From Isoetes taiwanensis (taxonomy: Eukaryota > Streptophyta > Lycopodiopsida > Isoetales > Isoetaceae), in NCBI GenBank assembly GCA_021234155.1, contig JAJEKV010000011.1:19920677-19984676 (forward strand): 64,000 nt of DNA, given 5' to 3'. Positions 10,958 through 21,400 of this stretch are shown piece after piece. Under the pieces are notes generated by a model that saw only the letters and a list, made by a program, of their open reading frames with translations, was not told the DNA's origin and searched no databases. A program made the translations under genes and the position numbers. Every line of letters starts with the position of its first letter. The first letter of the stretch is position 1.

Positions 10958-11039
10958 CAGGAGGCATGGTCCTTCTTTTCTTCGTTCCACTAGAATCCGG
11001 CTCCGATCTGACGCCCCGCTTCTTTGTTGGAGTCGTCAT
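10958..11039 (-). CDS. first exon of the DGQH/FCP1-like gene
   Basis: It starts at ATG and encodes MTTPTKKRGVRSEPDSS, then GTKKRRTMPP. It ends at a good donor, CCTCCTG/GTAAGC. The 60-nt intron (10957-10898) ends in TTGCAG, and splicing keeps the frame into AFMAETLFITGRTP. The two basic clusters make a plausible bipartite nuclear localisation signal. This ATG was chosen because the splice sites and frame agree. Confidence 0.6.
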
Positions 11040-11460
11040 GTCTTGATGCCTCTTGTTGTTCGAATTCCCTTCTAAACTTTATCTCTTCCGGGATTTTGTG
11101 ATTTTGGAACTGCACGTAAAAAACAGGTTCCGGCGTGTTCTTAAATTTGAAATTAAGGACATACAATCATTCAGGGAAAGAAGCGGGCTATAAGTACAGT
11201 GCGGCCATCTTTAGCCCGCCCAAACACTAATTCAAAATTTCACATTTCGAGAGACTAAGTGTATCGAGCACAAGGGAGTTTATCGGGCGCATAGTTTTAT
11301 CGGGTCTTAGCAGCCGGAGGTCGAGAGAGATTCCGAACGACTTCTCGGCATGGCGCCACGACGTTGTAAGCTCCTAGCAGTGAGTGTTTTGTTGAAACTA
11401 GATGATTTAATCGATGTACGTGAGGCCAAGGTAGCAGCGGGATAGAGGACAAGGGCACTC
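11040..11460. other. 5' flank of the DGQH/FCP1-like gene
   Basis: Upstream flank on the minus strand. No convincing TATA box or motif cluster is visible. A plus-strand frame from the ATG at 11351 (MAPRRCKLLAVSVLL) is open for about 30 codons and then stops. No promoter is claimed. Confidence 0.3.
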
Positions 11461-11464
11461 TTCA

Positions 11465-11493
11465 CTGCAGCGCCATGGTCCATGGCGCTGCAG
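11465..11493. repeat. perfect 14-bp-stem palindrome
   Basis: CTGCAGCGCCATGG, one central T, then its exact reverse complement. It is GC-rich and would form a very stable hairpin or cruciform. It lies between the 5' end of the minus-strand gene and a plus-strand fragment. Confidence 0.85.
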
Positions 11494-11499
11494 AAGGGA

Positions 11500-11612
11500 T
11501 ATACAAGAATCGCTTGGAGATGCCTTGTTGATGAGGCTGACAGAAGAAGCAAAGACCCTCAGAGAGGCTGCAGGATCTGTGATACAATGGCCCAAAGAGT
11601 ACTTGCGAGAAG
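11500..11612 (+). pseudogene. fragment resembling plant Ptta/En/Spm (DUF8039-type) element protein
   Basis: The plus strand reads RCLVDEADRR, and after a frame change EEAKTLREAAGSVIQWPKEYL, followed by a donor-like GAAGAG/GTGAGT. The pattern VDEA...TLREA.GS.IQWPK is typical of the C-terminal part of proteins from plant Ptta/En/Spm-type elements. No other part of such a protein is adjacent. This is a weak assignment from motif wording only. Confidence 0.33.
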
Positions 11613-11934
11613 AGGTGAGTGCTTACCACTGTTTTATTAGGATGCTTGTTTCAGAGATCCTGTTAAGCATGCTAGACTTGTTTAGAATGTGGAACTGCTT
11701 GAAAACTCGATCGATTGGTTGTTTCCTTGTTGAACATATTTCAGCGTCGAAAAGTATTTATGTCAAAAGAAATGGAGGCGGTAGAACAGATGGAAGGGGG
11801 ATCCAGAAGGCAAAGCGAAAAGAGAAGGGAGCCAATTTACAGAAGGAGGAATAGGCAATTCGAAGATGAAGAATTTGGTCGGTAGAATCTGTTGGACCGG
11901 GGGTTGCAGTAGAGGAGCTGTATCCTGGTAAGTG

Positions 11935-13210
11935 TTATGGTAGATACAATCCGGATGTGGCCTTGATGGCATTATCTTCTTTAATGAATTTCGAGATTAA
12001 AGGCTTACCATAAGTGATAGAGCACCAAGGCAACTGGCGTGGGATGGTGCCTGCAGCCAGAACTATATCATAAACCAATTCCCTTTCAATTGCCAAACCT
12101 CTTCTCTGATAAAGCTCTGTGGAATAAGCTGAGTTAGACTTGAGGTATCCCATCACTTCTAAATTTGAAATCTTCCCATAACTTTCATTGATGGCAAAAG
12201 CATCCTCGTTCAGTAATTCCAGACATGAATTGATGTTATCAAATATGTTGGCAAATTCTGCTGTTTTATCTATGAATGCAGTCTCTAAGTTTCTGCATTC
12301 TGTTAGGAGACACATACCTCTATGTAGTACATTTTGAAGCTTATACATTCCATACAAGGAATCTCTTATTTTTTCCTCTAACTTAGAGCAGGCACATAGC
12401 CATTCATTGAGCTGGGTGCGCCTCCGAGATAATAACTTGCACTGATGGACATTTACGTTGGCGTCTTTTACCATGTCTTGGATATTGGTAATGATTTCGA
12501 CCACTTGAAGATATGAATATTCACCATGCCCACATTCCTGAATGGCATTTATTCCTTCTACATGACCATCAGAGATAGAGTCCACAACATCCTTATACTT
12601 GTAAAAAGAAGGTGGTTTGTGTGCCAATGGTTTAGGAAAATGTGAGGACAAAAAGATGTTGCATCGTGAATAGACACCTGCTTTCAGGATCTGCAGAGTA
12701 GAGCAAATTGTGGCGTTCATTGGGATTTTCTCTCCAGCATTCCTGGATTATATTATGAAGACTTCTTGGACATCCAGAGACCTCACCAGCTCAGGAATCT
12801 GGAAACGTTGATTGCCCTTAAACTATTGTCCAAATTGCAACCCCGTCAATATCTCTGCACATAAAATCCCAAATGAGTACACATCCATCTCCTTTGTATA
12901 CTTAACCTCTCCATAAAACATTTGCTGGTGCCATATAAGGTAAGTTCCCTCTTACTTCCATCCACGCGAACCTGTCAACCTTGACCACAACATAATTAGC
13001 ATGCCCTATGAGGCCCTTGATAAGTATGTTTGATAACTTTAGATCACCATGCACAACTTCCTTTTCATGTAGCCAGTACATAGCTTTGGCAATCTGTAAC
13101 ATTATATCTATGGCTTTGATTTGTGGAATTGGATTTTTTGGTTCAAAATGAGGGAAATACTAAAAGCACAATATTCAGTCAAAGTCCAGTCAAATCCAAT
13201 TAAACTTCTC
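11935..13210 (-). pseudogene. TKL-like protein kinase with a C-terminal helical region, decayed
   Basis: The kinase part runs from about 13180 (FEPKNPIPQIKAIDIMLQIAKA) through the catalytic loop VVHGDLKLSNIL (HGDLK in place of HRDLK), VKVDRFAW where DFG is expected (so no normal Mg-binding motif), GNLPYMAPANVL (APE altered to APA), and MDVYSFGILCAEILTGLQFG, followed by a stop. The last subdomain (CPRSLHNIIQECWRENPNER) is in another frame. The frame then returns to ICSTLQILK and continues for about 240 codons as a helix-rich region with heptad-like segments. That region could be a HeLo/RPW8-like bundle, but this is inference. The gene is non-functional as it stands. Confidence 0.6.
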
Positions 13211-13376
13211 GTCCAAGTCTTGTCAAATCTTTGAGTCCTGTACTATAGTGTTAATCTGTTTGTTGTAGAAGAGAAATTGAGCCAGGAACTTAGGTCCTTC
13301 CCAAAAAGGTAATTCCATATCATGTCCAAATAACAAAACATGTCTCTGTTAACAAACCTGCAAAACCAAACAGAAA

Positions 13377-13820
13377 CTATTGCATCTCAGAGGAGGCAAT
13401 ACTGTCAATGTATATGTCATCAGGGATGGTAGGAATCTTTGGGTCATCTGAGTTTATGGCAGTATGGAACAGTTGGTTATAGAATTGAGTGAAAGAATCT
13501 GCAGTTCCCATGACATAGGAGTCGGCCATCCATAGATTATCCCTTATTAATCTGTAAAAATCCTGCTGAACCATGAGAAGTATAAGGGTGCCATAAGCAT
13601 CAGCTAACATTCTGTGAGTGTAGTACATCTGCCTGTATCTGCTGAACTGTCTTTCAGTGAATTCGTGATGGTTTGAGTTTATGAACGAAAACATATACAT
13701 CATTTGCATAACTTCCCTTGTGTATATACCTGCCCAAATCCTTTCTCTTGCCTTGCTAATTTCATTGTCCCTGATCATCTGTCTGACTGACCATTGATTA
13801 TGGGGAGGGAACTTGACCTA
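13377..13820 (-). CDS. unidentified minus-strand open segment
   Basis: An open frame of about 133 codons encodes a helical, methionine- and aromatic-rich product (MQMMYMFSFINSNHHEFTERQF, then MLADAYGTLILLMVQQDFYRLI). A stop at 13818 separates it from an in-phase segment upstream. It lies between the 3' end of the L1-type LINE and the kinase pseudogene, both on the same strand. It could be an upstream exon of the kinase gene or the 3' end of the LINE. No family is recognised. Confidence 0.35.
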
Positions 13821-14256
13821 GTGTTCATGAATTCTCTCATCCCCATGTAACTTAACTTCAAACCTATCTGCTCCTCTATCAAATTTTCTCCTCTCATGAC
13901 CTCTGCATAGCTCCATGTACCCTATGAGCAAGAATTCAGTTAGAATTTCTATAAGATAGATTGGAATTAAACAGGTTAAAATACCCTTCAAAAATACCAA
14001 TTTTGGTCCCAGCACCTGTATAGTTGTCAGAAAATAAATTTTTATGTGATGTTGCACATAACTCAACATCATATTTGAAATGAATCTTGATCCAAGTTGT
14101 AGAGAAATTTTTGTGACCATACAGACATCTGTTTCTAGACTTCCAAATATTCCATAAAGCTAGATAGATAATAGTGTTTTTGTAGGGATTATTGGATTGA
14201 ATTAACTGAATGATAGAGCTTCTGTCATGGACACCAAAATAATGCACGAACCATCT

Positions 14257-17059
14257 CTAAAAAGGCCTGAGTTTAGGGCAGAAGAATATATGTTCCATAC
14301 ATTCCACATTATTGCAATTTAAAGGGCATAAAGATGAGATATTTGGATCCCTCCTTGAGAAGGTTTCAAGGCAAGAAACACTTTTATTAGCAATTAGCCA
14401 GATGAAGAATGAGATTTTATTGGGAGAATAAGAATTCCATGCATTAGACATCAAAGATTTGAATGCATCATTATCCAGGTTCCAAGAATAGGCAGATTTG
14501 GCAGTGCTAGCATTTTGATTTAGATAGTCATAGATAAGAGAGACCGTGTATCTAGATTTACTATTTAGATGCCAGTCAGAAGCTGTATTATGAGCAACAG
14601 AAGGAATATTGTCTCCCATAACATTCTTGATGTGATAAAATATCTTTTTGTCAGTAGCAGTACCATTAATCTTCCTTCTTAGGCAAGTCCAAGAAATCCA
14701 TCTGTTGTTGTACCAGAGATCTCCAATAGTATTAATAGCAGAAGAGGCCCACCTTTTGTAAATCTGAGGATGCTTGAGGGCAAGAACATGGTTAGGATGA
14801 TCTTTAAAGATAGGGGACCAAAAAATAGGCATAGCAAGGTGAGCAGAGTTGACTTGAGCATAAGAAAAAGCTGGTGAGATATTATTCCAGGCTTTAATAA
14901 AATTTCTCATCAGAGGAGATGTGTTGGAAGCAATATTAAGCTCACAAAATGCAGAATCAGGGAGAGCATGAGTCACAGATGGATGCCCAGCAGGATTGCT
15001 TTTAGAGATCCAGTAATTAATGAAGATAGAGGCAGCACTCGAGGATCCATTAAGAGCTTTCCAGATAACTTTACCAGCAAGTGCTTGAGCTTGCTTATGA
15101 AGGATTTTGCAGTTGAGGCCACCATCTTTTTTTTTCCTGGCAATAGTGTCCCAGTTAACCTGGTTATTTCCATTCCAAATGAATTGCCTAATGATCTTTT
15201 CAATTTGCTTATAGATAGATGCTGGAGCCACCAGAGCAGAAGAAAAATAAACATGTGAACTGGCAAGCACAGCATTGGCAATTACAACTCTCCCAGCCAG
15301 AGAAATATTGTTCCTATAAATATGAAGCTTGGCACGGATTTTGTCAACAATAGGAGTCCATAGGCCAGAGAGATTAGCATTTAAGGAGAGAGGCATGCCA
15401 AGCAACTTAGTAGCTTGATTAGTGCTAATGACCTTAATCCCAGCAATTTGGGAATCTGGAATATCAGCCATGATGCTACATTTGTCCAAATTTAAATGAA
15501 TCCCAGAAGCAGCACTGAAATCTTTGACAATATTTAGAAAGCCAGAGATATTGTTAAGATCATTCTTGAGGAAAGTGAAAGTGTCATCAGCATATTGAAG
15601 CATACTTAGAGAATTTACATTATCAGGAGAATGATATTCCCATTATTCTGATGGAACATGACTACTTTGGTCAATAATTCAGTCACAGTAATGAAAAGAT
15701 AGGGAGCAAGGGGACAACCTTGTCTCACTCCTTTAGTCAGAGGAAAGAAGGTAGCAGGAGAACCATTGATAAGAATAGCAGAGCTGGATCTTTGATCTAG
15801 ACCCATAATTAGCTTAATCAGGCCATGATCAAAGCCAAGCTTAGACATAGCAAAATTGATGAAATCCCAATTTATAGTATCAAAAGCCTTTTTAAAATCA
15901 AGCTTAAGAAGAATACAGTCCTGATTTGAGACTTTCTTCCAATGCAAACCCTCCATGGCAACAACATAATTTTCCAGGATAAACCTATTGGGTAAAAAAG
16001 CTGATTGATTCGAACTTATGACCTTTTGCAGATGATCTTTTATCCTGGAAGCAATAATCTTAGCACAAATTTTGTAAGTGGTATTAGTTAAAGAAATAGG
16101 CCTCCAGTCTGAGAAATTACTAGGTTTATCAACTTTAGGGATTAAGGTGATAAAACCACTAGAAATAGATGGGTGAAGATGACCCGAGTTCCAGAAACCT
16201 TTGATAAAAGCCATTAGATCATGTTTGATAATATCCCAAAAATGGAGATAAAATTCTGGAGGGAAGCCATCTGGCCCAGGTGATTTACCATGCTTGAAGC
16301 TCTTTAGAGTAGCTGAAACTTCCTCCAAGGTAGGCAGACTGTTGACAGAAGAATCCATTTAGGGTGATCAGATGGAATAATATTGTCAATAAGATCCATG
16401 AAGTTTCTGGCTTTTGTTGTCTCAGAGATGTCACTGGAGATTTCTTGGGTAAAAAGTTTGGAGTATTTCAAGGAAAAGAAATTGGAGATATCTCCAGGTT
16501 TGTTCAAGACAGAGCCAGAGTCATCAGACACATCAGTAATGGAATTTCTAAGCTGCCTAGATTTAGCTACTCTGTAAAAGAATTTGGAGCAACCTGAATC
16601 CATTTCAGTAGTGTATTTGATCTTGCATTTAATAGCAGCCCCCTTGGCTTCAAGCTCTTCAATGAGCTTGATTTGCCTTTCAGTATCTTCTTCCTGAATA
16701 TGCAATAAAGCATTGAGAGGATTGTTTTGAAGGGCCATTCTAATATCTCTCATTTTCTGAAGCAGAGAGTTCTTCTCAGCCATTTTAGATTTATAGAGGG
16801 AGTTCGACCAGGATTTGATCCAGGATTTAGATGATTTAATCTTGAAGTAAAAATCCTTCATAGAATTATGATCTGTGACAGAAGGCATGCTGGAATAGAA
16901 TGTTTTGAATTGATCACAAAAGGCCTCAGAGTGTAATAGACTGGTATTAAACTTATAGGGAATATTACCTGCTCTAGGCAGAGAGACTTGATGATTAGTA
17001 TAGAGGAACTGTGGTTGGTGATCAGAAATGGAGATACTCATCAGATACAACATAGGCAT
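14257..17059 (-). pseudogene. L1-type ORF2 linker, reverse transcriptase and C-terminal zf-RVT
   Basis: The RT is readable in three frames. Linker and start (17059-16304) have a charged helical region. The finger/palm part (16358-15615) has GKSPGPDGFPPEFY, FITLIPK, LDFKKAFDTINWDF and GVRQGCPLAPYLF. The palm/thumb part (15603-14257) opens with QYADD, the catalytic pair, followed by LLGMPLS. The C-terminal zinc-binding segment (CPLNCNNVECMEHIFFC) is the zf-RVT type of plant L1. Changes of frame near 16330 and 15610 make it inactive. Catalytic residues themselves are preserved. Confidence 0.8.
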
Positions 17060-17101
17060 TATCCCAGAAATTTGTGTTGGAAGTGTTTAGGTAAAATCTG
17101 T

Positions 17102-17702
17102 CTAAGGCACAGTAAACTCTAGCCTCCCCTTTTCTCTTATAATTGACCAAGAATAATTGGCAGTAGAAGATGGAATGAGAATGAAAGAATTTTCATCAAT
17201 AAAATTGTTCCAGTCGTTTTTTTCCAGCCTTGTCATATTGATCTTGCTTCCAAGCTTTTGATCCCAAGAAGGCGTGTTGTTGAAATCACCTGCAACTATC
17301 CAATCTGAAACAACTTGATTTTTTATCCAATTATTTATATCAACACAGAGAGCTTCTCTATCTTTAGGATTAGTAGAAGCATAGATGTTTAGTAAGACCA
17401 AAATTATTATCTTGGAACTTAAAAATCGTGACCTGCCACATATTAGTAGGGCTGTTATAAAAGGATATGTTTTCCATATTTTTCCAAATCATGCAAATAC
17501 CACCCGAGGTTCCATTAGCTTCTATCCAAATGGAGGTACTACCAGGGATTATCCAATCACCTAGGTTTGCAAACTCAAATTTCTGAAGCTTATGTTCTTG
17601 GAGAAGAATGACATCAGCTTTGTAGGTTTTAAGATGGGAAATAACTCTTCTTCTCTTCAAAACACCTTTTATCCCTCTTAAATTCCAGGAAACAATCTTC
17701 AT
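17102..17702 (-). pseudogene. L1-type ORF2 AP-like endonuclease (EEP) domain
   Basis: It starts at ATG with MKIVSWNLRGIKGVLKRRRV, followed by ADVILLQEHKL (catalytic Glu) and SGGICMIWKN. After a frame change near 17390 come DWIVAGDFNN (catalytic Asp and Asn) and WDQKLGS. The domain nicks target DNA to prime reverse transcription. The ATG lies 33 nt after the ORF1 stop at 17736, the usual close spacing. The frame change and the break before the RT (about 17100-17060) inactivate it. Confidence 0.78.
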
Positions 17703-17735
17703 GAGGAGAATTTTGGAGCAAACAAAGAAAAGAAA

Positions 17736-18833
17736 TTATAACATTTTATTTTTTCCTTTTCCCCTTTTTTCTTTTTTCTTTTGTTTACTTCTGGTGTTGC
17801 TAGTAGGAGCATTTTTAGGGACAGAAACTATGGTTTTTTTCCTAACCCTAAAATTCTTGGAAGAATTCTCTTTAGAAATATCTTTAGTCGTATCCTCACC
17901 AGGCTGATAACTGTTTAAGTAGTATTCATAATCCCAATTGCTTTTATCATAGAGGTCCACATTTTCTTTATAATTCTCAAAATCACTTTCACTTTCATTT
18001 TCAGAGGAAGCACCACCAGGAATGAATTCAAATAATTTATTAACTGGGGGATTAGAAATGAGATCCAAGTTAATCAAATTATTAGCATTATTAGCTTTAT
18101 TAGCATTAATGCAGATATCATTTATACTTATAGGATTGAGAACTTGCCTGGATGAATGAATGTCAGCTTTCTTTAATTTGAGGTCAGGATTTTGAGAGGA
18201 AAGCTCTGGTGTCTCGGGAACATAATCAATGTTTTGATCTCCCATTTCTGAAATCCCATTTTCTGAGTCTCCATATTCAGAATATGAACTCAGCAAGTTG
18301 TCAATCTCCTTTTGATCACCAATTGTGAGACCTCTGTTTGTGTCTAAGTCTGAGTTGGCACAAGCAATCTTATCCCCAACCACTTTATCCTTTGAGAAAT
18401 CTATGGTGGCCAACTGTCTGGCAACTGCATCAGAAATAGAGAAATGGTTTTGGGATAAGGAAGAAGGGCTATCAGGGATGGAGATGTCAATCAGATCAAT
18501 GAAAGTATTTAAGGGTTTTTGTTTATGAGAAGGCTTGGGAGTATGTTTGGGAATGGGAGGAGCCTGATCTTCAAGGATGGTCTCAGAAGGCTCAAATAGC
18601 TGGTTAACAGTGTTGGGATGCAATAGCTCAGTTTGATCTGCAGGCAAGTTAGCAAAAACAGCAAATTGATTTGAACAAAAAATTACCTTCTCATCATCCT
18701 CAGAGGTTGTTGTAGATGAGGATGATTTATTTTTAGCAGAAGGATCTGCATTTGGAATCTGCTGAGACTGATGCTGAGGTTGTTGGTGATGCTGATCCCC
18801 GGGGGATTCACCTTTGATCAGCGTATAACCCAT
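17736..18833 (-). pseudogene. L1-type ORF1, C-terminal half
   Basis: An open frame of 365 codons is rich in Ser, Asn, Asp and Gln with low-complexity patches (HHQQPQHQSQQ, NANKANNANN, ENESESD). It ends in a basic tail (RSKQKKKEKRGKGK) fit for RNA binding. Plant L1 ORF1 proteins have this poorly conserved acidic then basic C-terminus. It is separated from the rest of ORF1 by the MITE at 18798-19036, which falls within its first codons. Confidence 0.65.
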
Positions 18834-19036
18834 GAGAGTTCAACGGAGGGGTGTTTTTTGGACCATTTGCGTACGTATACTTAGGGGTTAGGGGTGTTTT
18901 TAGACACTGATTTGGAGCAATATCTATACACAGAGGGGTCAAATTGCCTTTTAAGATTGCGTATACAAGGGGGGTTTTTTGCTACCCTCTGAACGCAGAT
19001 GCCATACCCCCCTTATGTATAGGTGCATCCCCCGGG
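18798..19036. mobile_element. MITE, 239 bp, hAT-like by target duplication
   Basis: It inserts into LINE ORF1. Terminal inverted repeats of 15 bp are CCCGGGGGATTCACC (18798-18812) and GGTGCATCCCCCGGG (19022-19036), with one mismatch. The flanks carry an exact 8-bp duplication TGCTGATC at 18790-18797 and 19037-19044. The interior is non-coding and rich in G/T runs. An 8-bp duplication is usual for hAT-type elements. The TIR itself does not match a family I can name. Confidence 0.85.
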
Positions 19037-19880
19037 TGCTGATCTTGCTTGATTTGCTCAAAAGGTTTGAAAATAGGAGCTGGAGCAGTAACAGGATCAA
19101 AATGTTTCTTTGCTGTAGTAGAGTTTCTGATAGTGAGACTATTGCTTTTCTTGTTAACATCTGTATTGATCTCAGAAACTTGAGTATTTTCCCTTGTCTC
19201 ATTTGATTTTAATGAGTACTTATTTTGTATTTCCAAAGTTAATGAATCTCTCGTACCCTTAGAGGGCTTCCAAATTGGTAAACACCAATTTGATTTTGAG
19301 TTGGAGCTGCTTGGAATGTGGTTGAGATTGGATCTAGACTCTCGGGCTATTTGAGATAATGTTGAATGTAAGTCTTTGCCAAAATCAACTTTGGATTTTC
19401 CTTTGAGCATGTATCTTTGAGAGTCTGTCATCCTCGATGTGATTGAGGAACCATTGTCAATCACAAGTCTTTTTTTGTTGATGTTGCCAGGAGGCTGTTC
19501 TTTTTCCTTTTCCATCCTTTTTTTTGCAATTCTTCTTGCACTCCCATTGACTCTACTCCATGGAATAAAAGGCACTGTCATTTCTTTGTTGATGATATTC
19601 TCATTATTTTTAACCTGAAATGAATTTGTGTGCTCATTTTCCTTGGTTTCTCTTGACTCCCTAACTTCAGTAGCATTCTGCATACCAAAAATGTCTAGAA
19701 TTGCATTTAGGGCAATTTGGAGGCAATCCAGCCCATCTTAGATCTAGGGTGGAATTTTGGCCAAAGCAGTCAGTGAAAGGGATTGAAGAAGGAATGTCTT
19801 TGGATAGATCAAGCTGAACATACGCAATTGGAGGTTTATAGGGAGCATAAGCGCCCTTTTTCTTTACTTTTTTGTCTTTA
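18982..19880 (-). pseudogene. L1-type ORF1, middle part with zinc knuckle
   Basis: Minus strand from about 19880: AYAPYKPPIAYVQLDLSKDIPSSIP, then LDLRWAGLPPNCPKCNSRHFW. This is the segment where plant DUF4283-type ORF1 proteins have the ...V.DLSK.LP region and a CxxC zinc knuckle. After a frameshift at about 19680 a 233-codon frame continues (basic, Ser/Asn-rich). The DUF4283 core that should precede it is absent on this strand. Confidence 0.65.
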
Positions 19881-20019
19881 TCCCACTTTTTCTGTTTGAA
19901 TCACTTTCTTGGCCGAAACTGGCCTGAGAATTTGAATTTTTGCCTTCTTTGATCACGAATTCCTCTGAATTGCAGGCTAGCCTGGTAGAGGTTAGCAATC
20001 TCTGATGACTCGCGAAGTT

Positions 20020-21400
20020 CTTAGCTTCAAATGGATACCACAATCTTCACCATTCTAATTGATGGTCCTAGACTGACTTGTGGTTTTCTAAAAGGGCCAG
20101 CATCTCAATTGTGGGAGGAACTCATTCTAAACAAATTCTTCCCAGATAATCTGTTTCATTCGGAATACACCTTTGTGCAGAGCTCTGAAGAATTTGAAAC
20201 AGAAATCATTGAAGCATGGTTAGAAGAATTCATTGGTGACAAAAATTATCCTGCTACTGGAATTTTTCGAGTTCACTGTGATTGGAGCGAAAACCCAGTG
20301 TTTGTGAAGGTATTCTCTGTTTAAATCTTGCTTTGCTTTGCTACTATGTGTCATGGATCTTGCATTATGGTAATCTGTGAGGCAATTTAGTCTACATTCG
20401 ATCTTCCTGTTTCTCCACTCAATGTTTCTCATGCTTTTCCACTTTCTCCCTTATTTCACGCCCCTCCCCTGCTTTTGATTGACTCAATTTCCCCTTTGTT
20501 ACTTCCACCTGAGCTTCATGATGGCGAAAATAAAGAGCCATTTTAACCTAAAGCCCAATACTCTGTCGTTTCTTCATTGTTTTTTGGCGCTTCAAGAAGA
20601 AGATCAGCAATCTCTGCTTGCAAATTTGAAGGATATCTCGTCCAAAGGCTCAGCTTTCATTCCCTTCGGCAATTTTCGAGACCTTACTCTACAAAGCAAA
20701 TTAATGGAGCCTCTCTCTGACCGCACGCCAATATGGGATAATCTCTCGAAAGATCCCAATTTTCTTGGTGTTATGCCTTCAATTGATCCTTCTACTGGCA
20801 TTCCTGTGCCTTAGGGTGTCCAGCGCCCTATTGCTGAAGTCAATTCTGATGCTGCTTGGGACAACTTGCTTCAAAATAAATGGCCTCAACTTGGATCTAA
20901 ACTTGCTACTGCTCATGGTATTCATTTAAACTCTCCTATGGTCTTTGAGAAAATGAAATGTCTTTCCAATTCTGCTGTCATTCTCAAAGTAAACAAAACA
21001 GGGATCAATATTGCTAACCTTTGGTCTCACTTGCTCTCTCTGCAAAAAGGACTAACCATAAATGCTGTTTACTGGTTAAGCTACCCCTACATTATGATCG
21101 AATGTGGCAACCAAAGGTCAGCAAATTTTCTTCTTCACAGTGGAACTTTGGTGTATGAAAACTTCCATATCTCTTTCATTAAATGGAATCCCAAGCTTTC
21201 CACTTCTGACTTGAACAACTACTGTGTTGCATCCACCTCACTCTATGGCTTAAATCCAATTTATTGGAATGAAGATTCCTTCAAATCTCTTTTCAATTCC
21301 ATTGGTACCTATATCACCGTCTCAATTTCCCTCACAACTACCTTCAAGTTCGCTGACTGCATCAAGCGGGATTGCCCAAAGTAGTCTTCAACGTGAGTGT
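20020..21400 (+). mobile_element. 5' part of the L1-type LINE, inverted (ORF1 N-terminus)
   Basis: The plus strand carries ORF1 leader and DUF4283-like core. After AWDNLLQNKWPQLGSK come SNSAVILKVNKTGIN, YPYIMIECGNQRSANFLLHSG, VYENFHISFIKWNPKLS and YGLNPIYWNEDSFKSLFNSIG. The wording (SGT..YENF.I...W.P and LYGL..I.W....L..I...IG) is diagnostic of the plant LINE DUF4283 domain. A TAG at 20812-20814 interrupts the frame. It ends near FKFADCIKRD, the point where the minus-strand LINE ORF1 picks up. It is best explained as the inverted 5' end of the neighbouring element. Confidence 0.68.

Larger units (their letters stand above)
5757..11039 (-). pseudogene. multi-exon gene with DGQH-type motif and C-terminal FCP1-like HAD block, decayed
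   Basis: A host gene can be followed from ATG (11039) to stop (5757) and poly(A) signal. It has a basic N-terminus (KKRGVRSEP..TKKRR), suggesting nuclear location. Then come a region of unknown fold, a VVDGQHSVRAAQ motif reminiscent of ParB/DGQHR-type domains, an acidic-basic linker (DDEGDDEDEKKKR), a long unrecognised middle, and an FCP1-like HAD block. GT-AG introns are visible at 10957-10898 and 7651-7504, and acceptors near 9176 and 6154. The frame is broken by stops at 9990, 8861, 8678, 7717, about 7499, about 7490, 7191 and 7014, and by frameshifts near 10590, 10300, 9085 and 8260. I do not know the family as a whole. It is probably a recently decayed paralogue of a functional gene elsewhere. 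Confidence 0.65.
13930..19985 (-). mobile_element. L1-type LINE, 3' part in sense orientation
   Basis: In order on the minus strand: ORF1 middle with a zinc-knuckle-like CPKC (19880-18982), ORF1 C-terminus (18833-17736), ORF2 endonuclease (17702-17102), linker and RT (17059-14257), and an ALWNIWKSRNRCLYGHK tail segment (14247-13936). The layout matches plant L1 elements. The N-terminal DUF4283-like half of ORF1 is missing from this strand. It is found inverted just upstream (20.0-21.4 kb). The 3' boundary is uncertain. Confidence 0.8.

Noticed and set aside
20031-20324. Independent host gene (MDTTIFTILIDGPRL...)
   Set aside because: It lies directly before the DUF4283 segment on the same strand and is more simply the leader of LINE ORF1. 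No host domain is seen.
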